Shown: positions 39,011-48,464 of the stretch, piece by piece
How positions within the stretch are numbered: the first letter of the stretch is position 1
Layout: every line of letters begins with the position of its first letter
Assembly (NCBI RefSeq): GCF_051713825.1
Contig: NZ_JBIOQR010000001.1
Span: 1,798,001 to 1,862,000, forward strand
Length of the DNA: 64,000 nucleotides
Direction of reading: 5' to 3'
Source: Enterococcus_K sp051713825
GTDB lineage: Bacteria > Bacillota > Bacilli > Lactobacillales > Enterococcaceae
Position numbers and translations under genes: made by a program
Notes under the pieces: model-generated
Databases searched by the model: none
What the model saw: the letters and a program-made list of their open reading frames with translations, nothing else
Told to the model about the DNA's origin: nothing

Positions 39011-39035
39011 TGATAATCACTATCGTTCTCAATTA
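39011..39035 (+). promoter_or_regulatory. Fur-family box 2 upstream of the metal ATPase
   Basis: TGATAATCACTATCG is a slightly imperfect 7-1-7 box that continues into a third half-site-like TTCTCAATTA. With box 1 it forms a double operator. The exact promoter between 39011 and 39097 is not certain. Confidence 0.6.
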
Positions 39036-39097
39036 GAGATTTATATTATCAATTAGAAGAATGATATGATATGCTTATCTTAGAAGGAGGAATTCTC

Positions 39098-41044
39098 ATG
39101 AGTAAATCTGAAAAACAAGCATTTTTATCAACGCTCTTCTGTTTGCTTTTAATGATTCTAGCTTTTATCTTGGAAAAAAATGATATTCTGATCTACCCTT
39201 TCGTTTATAGTTTCGCGATACTCTCTGGTGGCTGGAAACAAACGTATGAAGGATTATCTGAACTATTTTCTGAGCGAACATTAAACGTTGACTTATTAAT
39301 GGCACTTGCGGCAATTGGCGCGTGTCTCATAGGTAATTGGTTTGAAGGCGCTATGTTGACCTTTATCTTTTGCTTAAGCGGTACTTTAGAAGAATATACA
39401 ACAAATAAAAGTCGTAAAGAAATCACTTCTTTGATGCAATTGAAACCAACTGTAGCACAAAAAATTCTCGCTGACGGACAAACAGCTGAAGTTGAAGTGT
39501 CTGAATTGGCCCTCTTTGATAGCGTTCTTGTTCCTAAAGGGGCTACCATTCCTATTGATGGTGTGATTCTTAGCGGTCACAGTAGCATCAATGAAGCTGC
39601 GATTAGCGGAGAATCTGTTCCAGTTGAAAAAACAATTGGAGCAGAAGTGTTCGGTGGGACGTTAAACACAGGCAATGCCTTAACAATTGAGGTTACTAAA
39701 ACGAGTGAAGATACCCTCTTCGCAAAAATTATACAATTAGTCGAAGAAGCGCAATCTGTGCCAACCAAAACGGCCTCTTTCATAGAAAAAATCGAAAATA
39801 TTTATGTAAAAATCGTTCTACTGATTGTCCCACTTATGATTTTCATCCCATTCTACTTCTTGAACTGGACTTGGGATGAAAGTTTTTATCGGGGAATGGT
39901 CTTATTAGTTGTCGCCTCTCCTTGTGCCTTGGTAGCCTCTGCTACACCAGCTACTCTTGCAGCTATTTCCAATGGTGCAAGAAATGGCGTGCTCTTTAAA
40001 GGGGGAAGCTTTTTGGAAAATCTTGCCCAACTAAAAGCTATTGCTTTTGATAAAACAGGCACTTTAACTAAGGGAAAACCAATCGTAACCAATAGTTTGT
40101 TTCTTGAAAAGGAAGACGAAGTCATTTCAATGTTGGTAGCGATGGAAAGAAAAAGTAACCATCCTTTAGCAGAAGCGCTCATTCAACATTTCCGAGTGGA
40201 CTTACCTCAAGACTTGGCTTCACTTGAAATTGAGGAAGTGGTTGGTTTTGGTTTACAAGCTACCTATCAGAACCATATTTGGAAAATCGGCAAGCATGCC
40301 TATAACCCAGATGTTACTTACGTCTCAACTGAAACAAAACAAACCATCAAACAGCTAGAAAACGAAGGAAAGACCGTGATTTTCTTAGCCAAAGATGACA
40401 AACTAGTTGCCTTCTTCGGCCTACTGGATGTAGCCAAACCTGAAGCTGCCTCTGTAATTGCCTACTTCAACGCCCAAGGAGTCCATACGACTATGATGAC
40501 CGGAGACCACGAAGGAACGGCTCGCGCTATTGCTACAGAAACAGGGATTACTACTTATTATGCAGATTGTCTGCCTCAAGAAAAAACCACTCGAATTGCT
40601 ACGGAAAAAGAAGAGTATGCTGTGAACGCGATGGTTGGTGATGGAATTAATGATGCCCCAGCACTTGCCACGGCCTCAATAGGAATTGCTATGGGTGAAG
40701 GAACAGATATCGCGATGGACGTTGCTGATATCGTGCTGATTAATAATGATTTAGAGAAGCTTCAAATGAGTCATATGCTCTCTCTCAAATTAAAACGGAT
40801 AGTTACACAAAATATTATTTTTTCAATCAGCGTCATTATCTTACTTATCTTATCAAATTTTTTTCAATTCATTAGCTTACCCATTGGTGTAATTGGTCAT
40901 GAGGGGAGTACCATTCTAGTTATCCTAAATGGTTTACGTTTATTAAAAACTATCCCTCTTCAATCTAATTCAAAAAAAAATCTGTCTCCTGATTGTACTG
41001 ACTGTCCTCTATATCAAGATCAAGTGGTACGTAATGAAGGATAA
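39098..41044 (+). CDS. P1B-4 type heavy-metal ATPase (FrvA/PfeT/ZosA-like)
   Basis: The 648-residue protein has no N-terminal metal-binding domain. It has the phosphatase motif SGESVPVEK, the transmembrane metal site SPCAL (about 275), the phosphorylation site DKTGTLTKG (about 317), SNHPLAEAL and GDGINDAPALA, and in a late membrane helix HEGSTILVILNG. SPC with HEGS/GT marks the P1B-4 group, which exports Fe(II), Zn, Co or haem-related metal. Two Fur-type boxes upstream point to iron or zinc control. The tail carries CTDC, a possible metal contact. AAGGAGGA precedes the ATG at 39098. Confidence 0.88.
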   Translation: MSKSEKQAFLSTLFCLLLMILAFILEKNDILIYPFVYSFAILSGGWKQTYEGLSELFSERTLNVDLLMALAAIGACLIGNWFEGAMLTFIFCLSGTLEEYTTNKSRKEITSLMQLKPTVAQKILADGQTAEVEVSELALFDSVLVPKGATIPIDGVILSGHSSINEAAISGESVPVEKTIGAEVFGGTLNTGNALTIEVTKTSEDTLFAKIIQLVEEAQSVPTKTASFIEKIENIYVKIVLLIVPLMIFIPFYFLNWTWDESFYRGMVLLVVASPCALVASATPATLAAISNGARNGVLFKGGSFLENLAQLKAIAFDKTGTLTKGKPIVTNSLFLEKEDEVISMLVAMERKSNHPLAEALIQHFRVDLPQDLASLEIEEVVGFGLQATYQNHIWKIGKHAYNPDVTYVSTETKQTIKQLENEGKTVIFLAKDDKLVAFFGLLDVAKPEAASVIAYFNAQGVHTTMMTGDHEGTARAIATETGITTYYADCLPQEKTTRIATEKEEYAVNAMVGDGINDAPALATASIGIAMGEGTDIAMDVADIVLINNDLEKLQMSHMLSLKLKRIVTQNIIFSISVIILLILSNFFQFISLPIGVIGHEGSTILVILNGLRLLKTIPLQSNSKKNLSPDCTDCPLYQDQVVRNEG

Positions 41045-41060
41045 ACTAAATAAATTTAAC

Positions 41061-41095
41061 AAAAGACAAGCCTCCTGAGCGAAGCTTGTCTTTTT
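41061..41095. terminator. Bidirectional terminator between ATPase and adhesin genes
   Basis: AAAAGACAAGC (41061-41071) pairs with GCTTGTCTTTT (41084-41094), with T runs on both strands. It separates the two convergent genes. Confidence 0.85.
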
Positions 41096-41133
41096 GTTAT
41101 AAGGAAGTTTTCCCTGCCCACTTGTGTTTTTAT

Positions 41134-44100
41134 TTACCCTTTTTTACTTACTCTTTTTTTTAATAACACGACTAAAGCAAGAAGACTTGCACCCAAATAA
41201 CTTAATAGGTAAGATTCTTTGGCACCTGCATTGGGTAATTCTTTAGCTTTTTTCTTCGGTGCTTTGGTTTTCTCCTCCGTTTTTGGTTCCTCAGGTGTTT
41301 TAGGGACATGTTTGTTGGTGACAGTGATGTTTGTGGTATCCTCGTTTGTCACACTTGACTCATACCCTTTGACTTCGCTGATTTCCTTCACAGAATAAGT
41401 CATTGCTTTGCCGTCTGTTTCTTTAGGCAAATCGGTCCACATTGCTTGCCAGTTCGTTTCTTTAGACAAGGTTACAACCTCTCCTATTGGCTGGTTGTTT
41501 GCCAATAATTGGACTTCAATGCTTTTCGCACGAAGTTTGTCTTGATCGTTGTTGTCATCCCAAACCTTGGTGACCTTGACACTAGTGGTTTCTGGTGTAT
41601 AGGTATTGGTGATGTCAAAGCCGTTATATGTTGGCGTATAGTTTTCAACCGCCTCTTCGCTGATAGTATAAACAATCTTACGTCCGTCCCCATCAACTTT
41701 TTTCAGATTGTCGAAGCTATAGGTCCACTTAGTTTTTTCTGTTACTTTACGACTAGCAACGTTCACCCCGTCCGCCAACAGATTGACTGTAATCTCTGCT
41801 GGACGAGCCCCTGCTTTATTCTCGTCATCTGCCCATGTCTTTTGCCCGATAATCTGGATAAATTCCTCGTCAACTTTTGGCGTATGGTGATTCGTAATCA
41901 CAACATTGACTGGGTCACTTGCATCCACAGTCGCTGTGTATCCCGTGGCAACATCGATTTCTTTTACTGTATAGTGAACAAGTTCTCCATTGATTCTTTC
42001 TGCTAAGTCTGTCCATGTATGACGCCAATTGTTGCCAGCATTCAAAGTAACGGGTGCACCTTGTTCTGCACCATCTGCATACAATTGAACCGCAATACTT
42101 GTTGGACGTAGCCCCTCTTGATTATTGGCATCAGCCCATACTTTGGTTACAGAAATACCTGTTTTCCCTGGTGTGTAGCTATTCATGATATCAAAGCCAT
42201 TATACGTTGTGGTGTAGTCTGTTACAGCATCTTCGGTAATTGTATAAACAATTTCTTGACCATTCGCAAATTTATCTAAATTCGTAAATACATAGTCCCA
42301 ATTGTCTGTCGCAGTCACTACTCGACTATCAACCTTCACACCATCTGCCAATAAATTAACTGTAATGCTTGTTGGACGAAGACCATCTTGGTCATTGGCA
42401 TCATTCCATTGTTTACTTCCCAATACTTCGGTTTTTTCTGGCACATGAGTATTTGTAATCACTATGTTGTCTGGGTCACTATCATCGACAGTTGTTATAT
42501 AATCTGTCACAGTCCCCACTTCTTGAACGGTATAAACAATCGTTTGGCCCGCTTTTTTCTCATCAAGACCTGTCCATGTATGACGCCAATTGTTGCCAGC
42601 ATTCAAAGTAACGGGTGCACCTTGTTCTGCACCATCTGCATACAATTGAACTTGGATACTTGCTGGACGAAGACCGTCTTGATCATTGACATCGTCCCAA
42701 ACCTTGGTTACAGAAATACCTGTTTTCCCTGGAGTATAACTATTCGTAATATCAAAGCCGTTGTAGGTTGTCGTATACCCCGCCACAGCCTCTTCACTGA
42801 TTGTATAGACAATCTCTTGTCCATTCGCAAATTTTGGCAAGTTATTGAACGCATAATCCCAGCTATCTGTAGCTGTAACCACTTTGCTATCAACCTTCAC
42901 ACCATCCGCCAATAAGTTCACAGTAATACTTGTTGGTCGAAGTCCATCTTGATTGTTGGCATCCTCCCATGTTTTTGAACCTGCAATATCCACTTTCTCT
43001 GGCAGATGATTATTCGTAATCACCACATTCGCTGGATCACTATCGTTTACAACAGTCGTATAGCCAGTCACACTGCCTACTTCTTGAACGGTGTAAACAA
43101 TCGTTTGACCTGCTTGTTTCTCATCTAAACCAGTCCATGTATGACGCCAATTGTTGCCAGCATTCAAAGTAACGGGTGCACCTTGTTCTGTACCATCTGC
43201 ATACAATTGAACTTGGATACTTGCTGGACGAAGACCGTCTTGATTGTTGCCATCCTCCCAAACTTTGGTTACGGAAATGCCTGTTTTGCCTGGTGTATAG
43301 CTATTTGTAATGTCAAAATCGTTATATGTCGTCGTATAATTGGTGACTGCTTCTTCAGAAATCGTGTAGACAATTTCTTGTCCATTCGCAAATTTATCTA
43401 AATTCGTAAACGTATATGTCCAATTGTCTGTGGCTGTCACCACTTGACTAGCGACCTTCACACCATCTGCCAATAGATTCACCGTGATACTTGCTGGACG
43501 TAATCCATCTTGGTTGTTTGCGTCATTCCACGTTTTCGTTCCATTTACTTCTGTTTGTTCTGGTATATGACTATTGGTAATCACCACATTAGCTGGATCA
43601 CTTGCCTCAACTGCCGTTGTATAACCAGTCACACTGCCCACTTCTTGAACCGTGTAAACAATCGTTTGGCCCGCTTTTTTCTCATCGAGACCTGTCCACG
43701 TATGACTCCAGTTATTACCAGTAGATAAGATAACTGGTGCACCTTTCGCTAGACCGTCCGCATACAATTGAACCGCAATACTTGTTGGACGTAGACCGTC
43801 TTGATTATTAGCATCATCCCAGACTTTTAGTACAGAGAGACTTGTTTGGCCTGGCGTATAACTATTCGTAATATCAAGCCCGTTATACGTCGTGGTGTAA
43901 TTTGGAACAGTCTCTTCGGTAATCGTATAGACAATCTCTTGTCCATTTACGAATTTATCTAAATTCGTAAATGTATAGGCCCAATTATCTGCCGCTGTAA
44001 CCGTCTTGCTGTCTACCTTCACACCATCTGCCAATAGGTTCACCGTGATACTCGCTGGACGTAATCCATCTTGGTTGTTGGCATCGGCCCATGTTTTTGA

Positions 44101-46839
44101 ACCATGGACTTCAGTCACTTTCGGCGTGTAGCTATTGATGATATCAAAGCCGTTATAGGTAGTTGTGTAGTCCGTCACAGTTTCCTCAGAAATCGTATAA
44201 ACAATCTCTTGACCATTTATGAACTTATCTAAATTCGTAAATGTATAGGCCCAGTTATCTGCTGCCGTAACCGTCTTGCTGTCTACCTTCACGCCATCTG
44301 CCAATAGGTTCACCGTGATACTTGCTGGGCGAAGCCCATCTTGGTTGTTGGCATCTTCCCACGTTTTCGAACCACTTACTTCAATTTTCTCTGGTGCATG
44401 GCTATTGGTAACCTTCACATCAGTCGGATCTGTGTCATCAACAACTGTCGTATACCCCGTCACCGTCCCAACTTCTTGAATCGTATACTGAATCGCCGTT
44501 CCCTGATTTGCTGCAGGTAGCTCTTTCCATATATGCGACCAATTGTTGCCTTCATTTAGTGTAATAGGTGAACCTTTTGCGACACCATCGGCATACAATT
44601 GAACCTGTACACTGGTTGGACGAAGTCCATCTTGGTTATTGCCATCATTCCAAACCTTGGTGACTTTCTTTTGGAGCTGTCTTGTATTGACAACATTTGC
44701 GACAAATCCTTTTGAGTCAGAAGCTTTAATTTCAAACTCATCTGTGGTTGTTGTACTGCCATCTGGTTTGGTGATTTTGATGGTCGCTCCATAATATTCA
44801 CTCTCTGGATCTGTAAAATCAACTAGCTCAACCAAACGGTAAGTCCCTGGATCTAATTTTTTGTATTCCAGTAATCCAGAAGCATCCGTTGTACGAATCG
44901 CTTCGCCTCCATCGATCGGTGTGTAATCGACAAAGTTGCCTGAACCATCTTTGACCTGTAGCTTAAACTCAATTCCTGAAAGGACTTCGCCCAAATCATC
45001 TTTTTTAAGAACGCGGATACTGCCTTTTTCACCTGTTTGAACCCCCGCGTTTACATCTTCATATTTAACACCTGCTTCATTAGAGGTCGTTGAACCACTG
45101 TCCCATTCGATACTCGCCTTATTTTTATAAAGGTTCGTTCCACCTGTTACATCGACACGGAACAACAAACGAAAGGCCGGTGCTTGATAATCAATATCTT
45201 CTAAAAAGTCAAGCAATCGTTGGCGACCAGCCACGGTTAATTTGCCCTCATTGTACAGTTTATCAATTCCAGTCATTGCCACATCTTTTTTGTATTTAAT
45301 TTGACTAGATGCTGACGGGATGGAGCCAAAATTAACTATGACTGTTTCTATGCTGTTTGTATCTTTATAGACCCCATAAGTTAGCTGTGGCGAACCGGCA
45401 ACTCTAGTTTTAAAATCTGCTTTTGATTCGCCCGGGTTTTGTTCAAGCTTCGAGAATCCTGGATGGGTAATCGGGACTCCTGTTCCTACTTGAATTTGTC
45501 CCATGGTGAATGTGCCATCTTGATTATCAAACATCGCTTTGATACTAGAAGTTAGAGACAATGACCCCTCTGCAAACTTGGTCCCCTCTGACAGTTCGTC
45601 GATGAATAAAAAATTATTTTTGACTGGGAAATTTCCTGTTTCATAATATTCTCTCATCGATTGGAAGTTTAAATCCGCTGACCAACCCATTTGATTCAGA
45701 TTGCCACCTGAAACATTCCCTGTTTTCATAGCATCTGAACCAACTGGCCATGGCTTATCAGGAATTTCAACTACAGGCGCGGGAACGATATCAACATGCA
45801 TTATATCTGAATTGTTGATTACGATAGATGAATTATCTCCGACCTTATTGGCGCCTCCAATGGCTTCAACCGTCCCATTTTTTAGTAAATCTTTTGATTC
45901 AATCTTATCATTGAAAACAACCACAAAATGATTGTCTTGAATGTGCCATGTACCAATCACAATCCCCTCGGTAATCAAATCTTGAGGATTGGTGTTTTTC
46001 CAACCAAAGTTACTTGGTGATAACGGAATTTTTAACGTATCGCCTGCTTGAGCGGTTAAGTTAGGGATGGACCACTCTACTTCAAACTTCACTGCATCCC
46101 CCATCATGATTGAGCCACCTTCAGGAACAAGGGTCCATGTATCTTGTCCAATCGGTCTTTTATACACTCTCAAGCCATCGATAGAAACGGTTGAAGATAA
46201 GTCCGTTGAAAAAGGGGCAATTCCTTGTTTTGTTGCTTCTTTACCTTTTTCAGACGTCTCCTTTGTCTCTGTTTCAGACGTAGCTAATGTCTCTGAACTC
46301 GCCATCTGTTTTTCATAAAACAGTGTGCGTGTCACTTGATCTTCAAACTGAACGATTTCTTCCGTCACATTCTCTGCGTTAATCGTTCGTGCAGTGAGTT
46401 CAATAGTGCCACTATAGTCTTTTATCTGAGACGCTTTTTCGCCTAAGACTTCATCTGTAGCCTCTGTTGTTTCCTTAGTATAGCCAGAAAGTGTAAAGAT
46501 CAACTGATTACTTTTAACCATGTAGGTGCCAACCTCACCAGCTAACGTTCCTGATTGATCAGGAATGACTAGGTTGGTCGGTAATTGTTTGGTGATGGTT
46601 ACATTTTGACTCACCTTGTTAGCTGTTACAAGCGCCCAGTCAATCTGTAGGTTGATCTCCTCATCTTTTTTCACGGTGTTTGTTTCAGTAATTTCGTTTC
46701 CTTCATTCGTAACAAGCTTTACGTCATTAAACTGAATCCCGTTTTCGTTGTTTGTCACAGAAAAAGCAGTGACTGGGAATATATTTGCCAATATTCCTAT
46801 TAAACCAATAACCGTCAGGACTTTTCTCAATCTGTCCAT
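41134..46839 (-). CDS. Giant cell-wall-anchored adhesin with 12 Cna_B repeats
   Basis: The 1901-residue protein has a signal peptide (1-28) and an N-terminal adhesin-like region (about 30-610, MSCRAMM-type beta domains with a Ser/Thr/Glu linker near 180-205). A SpaA-like domain follows (about 612-720, SIRVLKKDDLGEVLSGIEF), then twelve Cna_B domains (about 727-1835) of roughly 90 residues. Two Cna_B types mostly alternate: those starting KVW-D (with VQLYADG) and those starting KTW-DANNQDGLRP (with VNLLADGVKV), in the order A-B-B-A-B-A-B-A-B-A-B-A. Such domains form internal isopeptide bonds and make a stiff stalk. The C-terminus has a sorting signal ELPNAG, a hydrophobic helix and a KKRVSKKG tail; LPNAG differs from the usual LPXTG. 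GGAGG precedes the ATG. Confidence 0.92.
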   Translation of the reverse strand: MDRLRKVLTVIGLIGILANIFPVTAFSVTNNENGIQFNDVKLVTNEGNEITETNTVKKDEEINLQIDWALVTANKVSQNVTITKQLPTNLVIPDQSGTLAGEVGTYMVKSNQLIFTLSGYTKETTEATDEVLGEKASQIKDYSGTIELTARTINAENVTEEIVQFEDQVTRTLFYEKQMASSETLATSETETKETSEKGKEATKQGIAPFSTDLSSTVSIDGLRVYKRPIGQDTWTLVPEGGSIMMGDAVKFEVEWSIPNLTAQAGDTLKIPLSPSNFGWKNTNPQDLITEGIVIGTWHIQDNHFVVVFNDKIESKDLLKNGTVEAIGGANKVGDNSSIVINNSDIMHVDIVPAPVVEIPDKPWPVGSDAMKTGNVSGGNLNQMGWSADLNFQSMREYYETGNFPVKNNFLFIDELSEGTKFAEGSLSLTSSIKAMFDNQDGTFTMGQIQVGTGVPITHPGFSKLEQNPGESKADFKTRVAGSPQLTYGVYKDTNSIETVIVNFGSIPSASSQIKYKKDVAMTGIDKLYNEGKLTVAGRQRLLDFLEDIDYQAPAFRLLFRVDVTGGTNLYKNKASIEWDSGSTTSNEAGVKYEDVNAGVQTGEKGSIRVLKKDDLGEVLSGIEFKLQVKDGSGNFVDYTPIDGGEAIRTTDASGLLEYKKLDPGTYRLVELVDFTDPESEYYGATIKITKPDGSTTTTDEFEIKASDSKGFVANVVNTRQLQKKVTKVWNDGNNQDGLRPTSVQVQLYADGVAKGSPITLNEGNNWSHIWKELPAANQGTAIQYTIQEVGTVTGYTTVVDDTDPTDVKVTNSHAPEKIEVSGSKTWEDANNQDGLRPASITVNLLADGVKVDSKTVTAADNWAYTFTNLDKFINGQEIVYTISEETVTDYTTTYNGFDIINSYTPKVTEVHGSKTWADANNQDGLRPASITVNLLADGVKVDSKTVTAADNWAYTFTNLDKFVNGQEIVYTITEETVPNYTTTYNGLDITNSYTPGQTSLSVLKVWDDANNQDGLRPTSIAVQLYADGLAKGAPVILSTGNNWSHTWTGLDEKKAGQTIVYTVQEVGSVTGYTTAVEASDPANVVITNSHIPEQTEVNGTKTWNDANNQDGLRPASITVNLLADGVKVASQVVTATDNWTYTFTNLDKFANGQEIVYTISEEAVTNYTTTYNDFDITNSYTPGKTGISVTKVWEDGNNQDGLRPASIQVQLYADGTEQGAPVTLNAGNNWRHTWTGLDEKQAGQTIVYTVQEVGSVTGYTTVVNDSDPANVVITNNHLPEKVDIAGSKTWEDANNQDGLRPTSITVNLLADGVKVDSKVVTATDSWDYAFNNLPKFANGQEIVYTISEEAVAGYTTTYNGFDITNSYTPGKTGISVTKVWDDVNDQDGLRPASIQVQLYADGAEQGAPVTLNAGNNWRHTWTGLDEKKAGQTIVYTVQEVGTVTDYITTVDDSDPDNIVITNTHVPEKTEVLGSKQWNDANDQDGLRPTSITVNLLADGVKVDSRVVTATDNWDYVFTNLDKFANGQEIVYTITEDAVTDYTTTYNGFDIMNSYTPGKTGISVTKVWADANNQEGLRPTSIAVQLYADGAEQGAPVTLNAGNNWRHTWTDLAERINGELVHYTVKEIDVATGYTATVDASDPVNVVITNHHTPKVDEEFIQIIGQKTWADDENKAGARPAEITVNLLADGVNVASRKVTEKTKWTYSFDNLKKVDGDGRKIVYTISEEAVENYTPTYNGFDITNTYTPETTSVKVTKVWDDNNDQDKLRAKSIEVQLLANNQPIGEVVTLSKETNWQAMWTDLPKETDGKAMTYSVKEISEVKGYESSVTNEDTTNITVTNKHVPKTPEEPKTEEKTKAPKKKAKELPNAGAKESYLLSYLGASLLALVVLLKKRVSKKG
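41530..44665 (-). repeat. Near-identical coding repeats of the Cna_B stalk
   Basis: Segments of the adhesin gene repeat at the DNA level with very few changes. The same roughly 75-base stretch, starting CCATGTATGACGCCAATTG, occurs near 42013, 42577 and 43135. The KTW-type modules near 43960-44060 and 44240-44340 are also almost identical. Similarity beyond the protein level points to recent duplication or gene conversion. Confidence 0.8.
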
Positions 46840-47223
46840 TTATTTTCCTCCTATCGCCATAAACGAAAGAAACGTTAGAAAGCTTCCGTACCATAGAAGA
46901 AAAAAATAAACTTCATCGCTTAATAAAATTTTTTAGAATTATTCATCACAATAATATTTAGCGACAAATAATTTTCCTGTATAGCATCTAAACACCTTCG
47001 TTTCCCTCTTAGTAACACCTTACGTAATTTGATCCCCAAAGACAGTTCTATTATGTATATAAATCTGTATCAAATCATAATCAATACATAACTATATTTA
47101 TTTTAAAAGTAGCAGTATGTAACTAGATGGACAACTGTCTACATTTATATGACTTGTATGACTTGCTATTTTGCACAGTCAAAAGCATCTCAACTTACAC
47201 TTCATTCAATATTTGAGGATGAA
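46840..47223. other. Intergenic stretch upstream of the adhesin gene
   Basis: This 384-base AT-rich gap contains the adhesin ribosome binding site. It also has a possible minus-strand promoter, TTGTCG then AATAAT with about 18 bases between, near 46933-46965. I see no gene or repeat. Confidence 0.35.
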
Positions 47224-47412
47224 TTACTTATGTACTTCAATTTCATAATAAGCTTTTTCATCATTATCTATTAGCTTAGTAATGATAATAGACTTCTTCA
47301 TTTCTTTTTTTGCTCTTTTAATCATCCCAATATACTTATTAATTTTGGGCCACCTCCTTTTATAATATACCCTTTTTAAATCCCCATTGATTCTTATACT
47401 TTGTCTATCCAT
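47224..47412 (-). CDS. Small basic hypothetical protein (62 residues)
   Basis: I do not recognise this product. From the ATG at 47412, with GGAG seven bases upstream, it encodes 62 residues with many Lys and Arg (RINGDLKRVYYKRRWPKINK) and an IIITKLIDNDEKAYYEIEV end that looks like a beta hairpin. A longer upstream frame has no start site. It could be a small nucleic-acid-binding protein or not expressed at all. The gap 47413-47805 has no other feature I can support. Confidence 0.4.
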   Translation of the reverse strand: MDRQSIRINGDLKRVYYKRRWPKINKYIGMIKRAKKEMKKSIIITKLIDNDEKAYYEIEVHK

Positions 47413-47805
47413 ATTAGCACTCCATAAAATTTTAAGGACGATACAACGATCCTGACTATTAGAATTGGCACTCCCAAGAAACAAAGAAAAATAAAATAAC
47501 CATTTTTCTTTTATAGACAAAAGACAAAGGATATAATTATTACCTATATAATAAGTTTTTCGACTTTTTTTGTCAAGATTTCATGAAAATCATATAACAT
47601 AAAATAACGTATGCGATTTTATAGATTCTCTTGTGCTTTATCCTTCCTATCCAAATCATACAAATTTAAGGTATAGATAGGGCGACTGAAAGTTTTAGTG
47701 TCGAGGATACTATGTAGATACGGTGGGAAGAAACAAAAAACAAGTAGCAGCAGCGGCACATGGGAAATAGTCAGTTCTTCACTCTTTAAAGAGGAATCAT
47801 GAATT

Positions 47806-48366
47806 GAGGTTGGACAGAAGTGTTTCACTCTGAGAGCCAAAGTAGGTACTGTGTAGCATAACAACCTTCAACTTCTAGTACGTGCCTTGCGTAGAAGTTG
47901 CTGAAAACGGAATGTAATCCTTCAATTCTTAAGGTATCCCGCTCTACACTTTAAACATACGAAAAGTGCTAGAAATTTTATTATGGAGATATTCTTCTAA
48001 CATACTAAAAACTTTTTTTAACGTGAAAAGAGGCTGGAACAGAAGTGTTTAACTCCGAGAACCGGGTAGGTACTGTGCAACATCAACTCATGCTTCGTTG
48101 TGTTTTACGGAGTGCAGACCTTCAACTCTAGCATGTCCCATGCATAGAAGTTGTTGAGAGCAGAACAACGTCCTTCAATTCTTAAGGTGTTTCACCTTTA
48201 GAGATTGATGAGATCGGAGTCTTTTTGCGCAGTGCAGACCTTCAACTCTAGCATGTCCCATGCGTAGAAGTTGTTGAGAGCGGAACGCAGTCCATCAGTT
48301 CTAAAGGTGTTCCACCTTTAGAAATTGATGGGGCGGAGTGAAGATGGAGTTGCTTCTGTACCCACC
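47806..48366. repeat. Composite intergenic hairpin-repeat island (inverted relative to the 19-kb array)
   Basis: Two leaders occur near 47806 and 48031: GAGGTTGGACAGAAGTGTTTCACTC and GAGGCTGGAACAGAAGTGTTTAACTC (as their parts GAGG-TGG-ACAGAAGTG). Inside are two kinds of hairpin. CAACTCTAGCATG-CATGC-TAGAAGTTG appears near 48122 and 48242, with a variant near 47870. TTAAGGTGTTTCACCTTTAG appears near 48183 and as a variant near 48305. The latter is the reverse complement of the unit at 19140-19600. Near 48346 an inverted TGGGTACAGAAG-like end closes the island, so the unit at 48031-48366 has imperfect inverted ends. Confidence 0.75.
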
Positions 48367-48383
48367 GTTTATTCGGATAAAGA

Positions 48384-48420
48384 GAGGCTGGGACAACTTT
48401 ATAAGTTACGTCCCAGCCTC
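48384..48420. terminator. Terminator after the phosphate transporter genes
   Basis: GAGGCTGGGAC (48384-48394) pairs perfectly with GTCCCAGCCTC (48410-48420), with an inner AACTT/AAGTT stem. It ends the minus-strand PiT unit, and its arm resembles the GAGGCTGGAAC leader of the adjoining repeat island. Confidence 0.85.
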
Positions 48421-48464
48421 GTTTCCTTTATCTCTATTACTTCCTTTTCAATTAACGGGTATTA

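Noticed and set aside
41484..44822. Several frames on both strands within the adhesin gene
   Set aside because: They recur with each Cna_B module and are shadows of the repeated coding sequence.
47619..47864. 81-codon minus-strand frame
   Set aside because: It starts inside the repeat island, has no ribosome binding site and no protein-like pattern.
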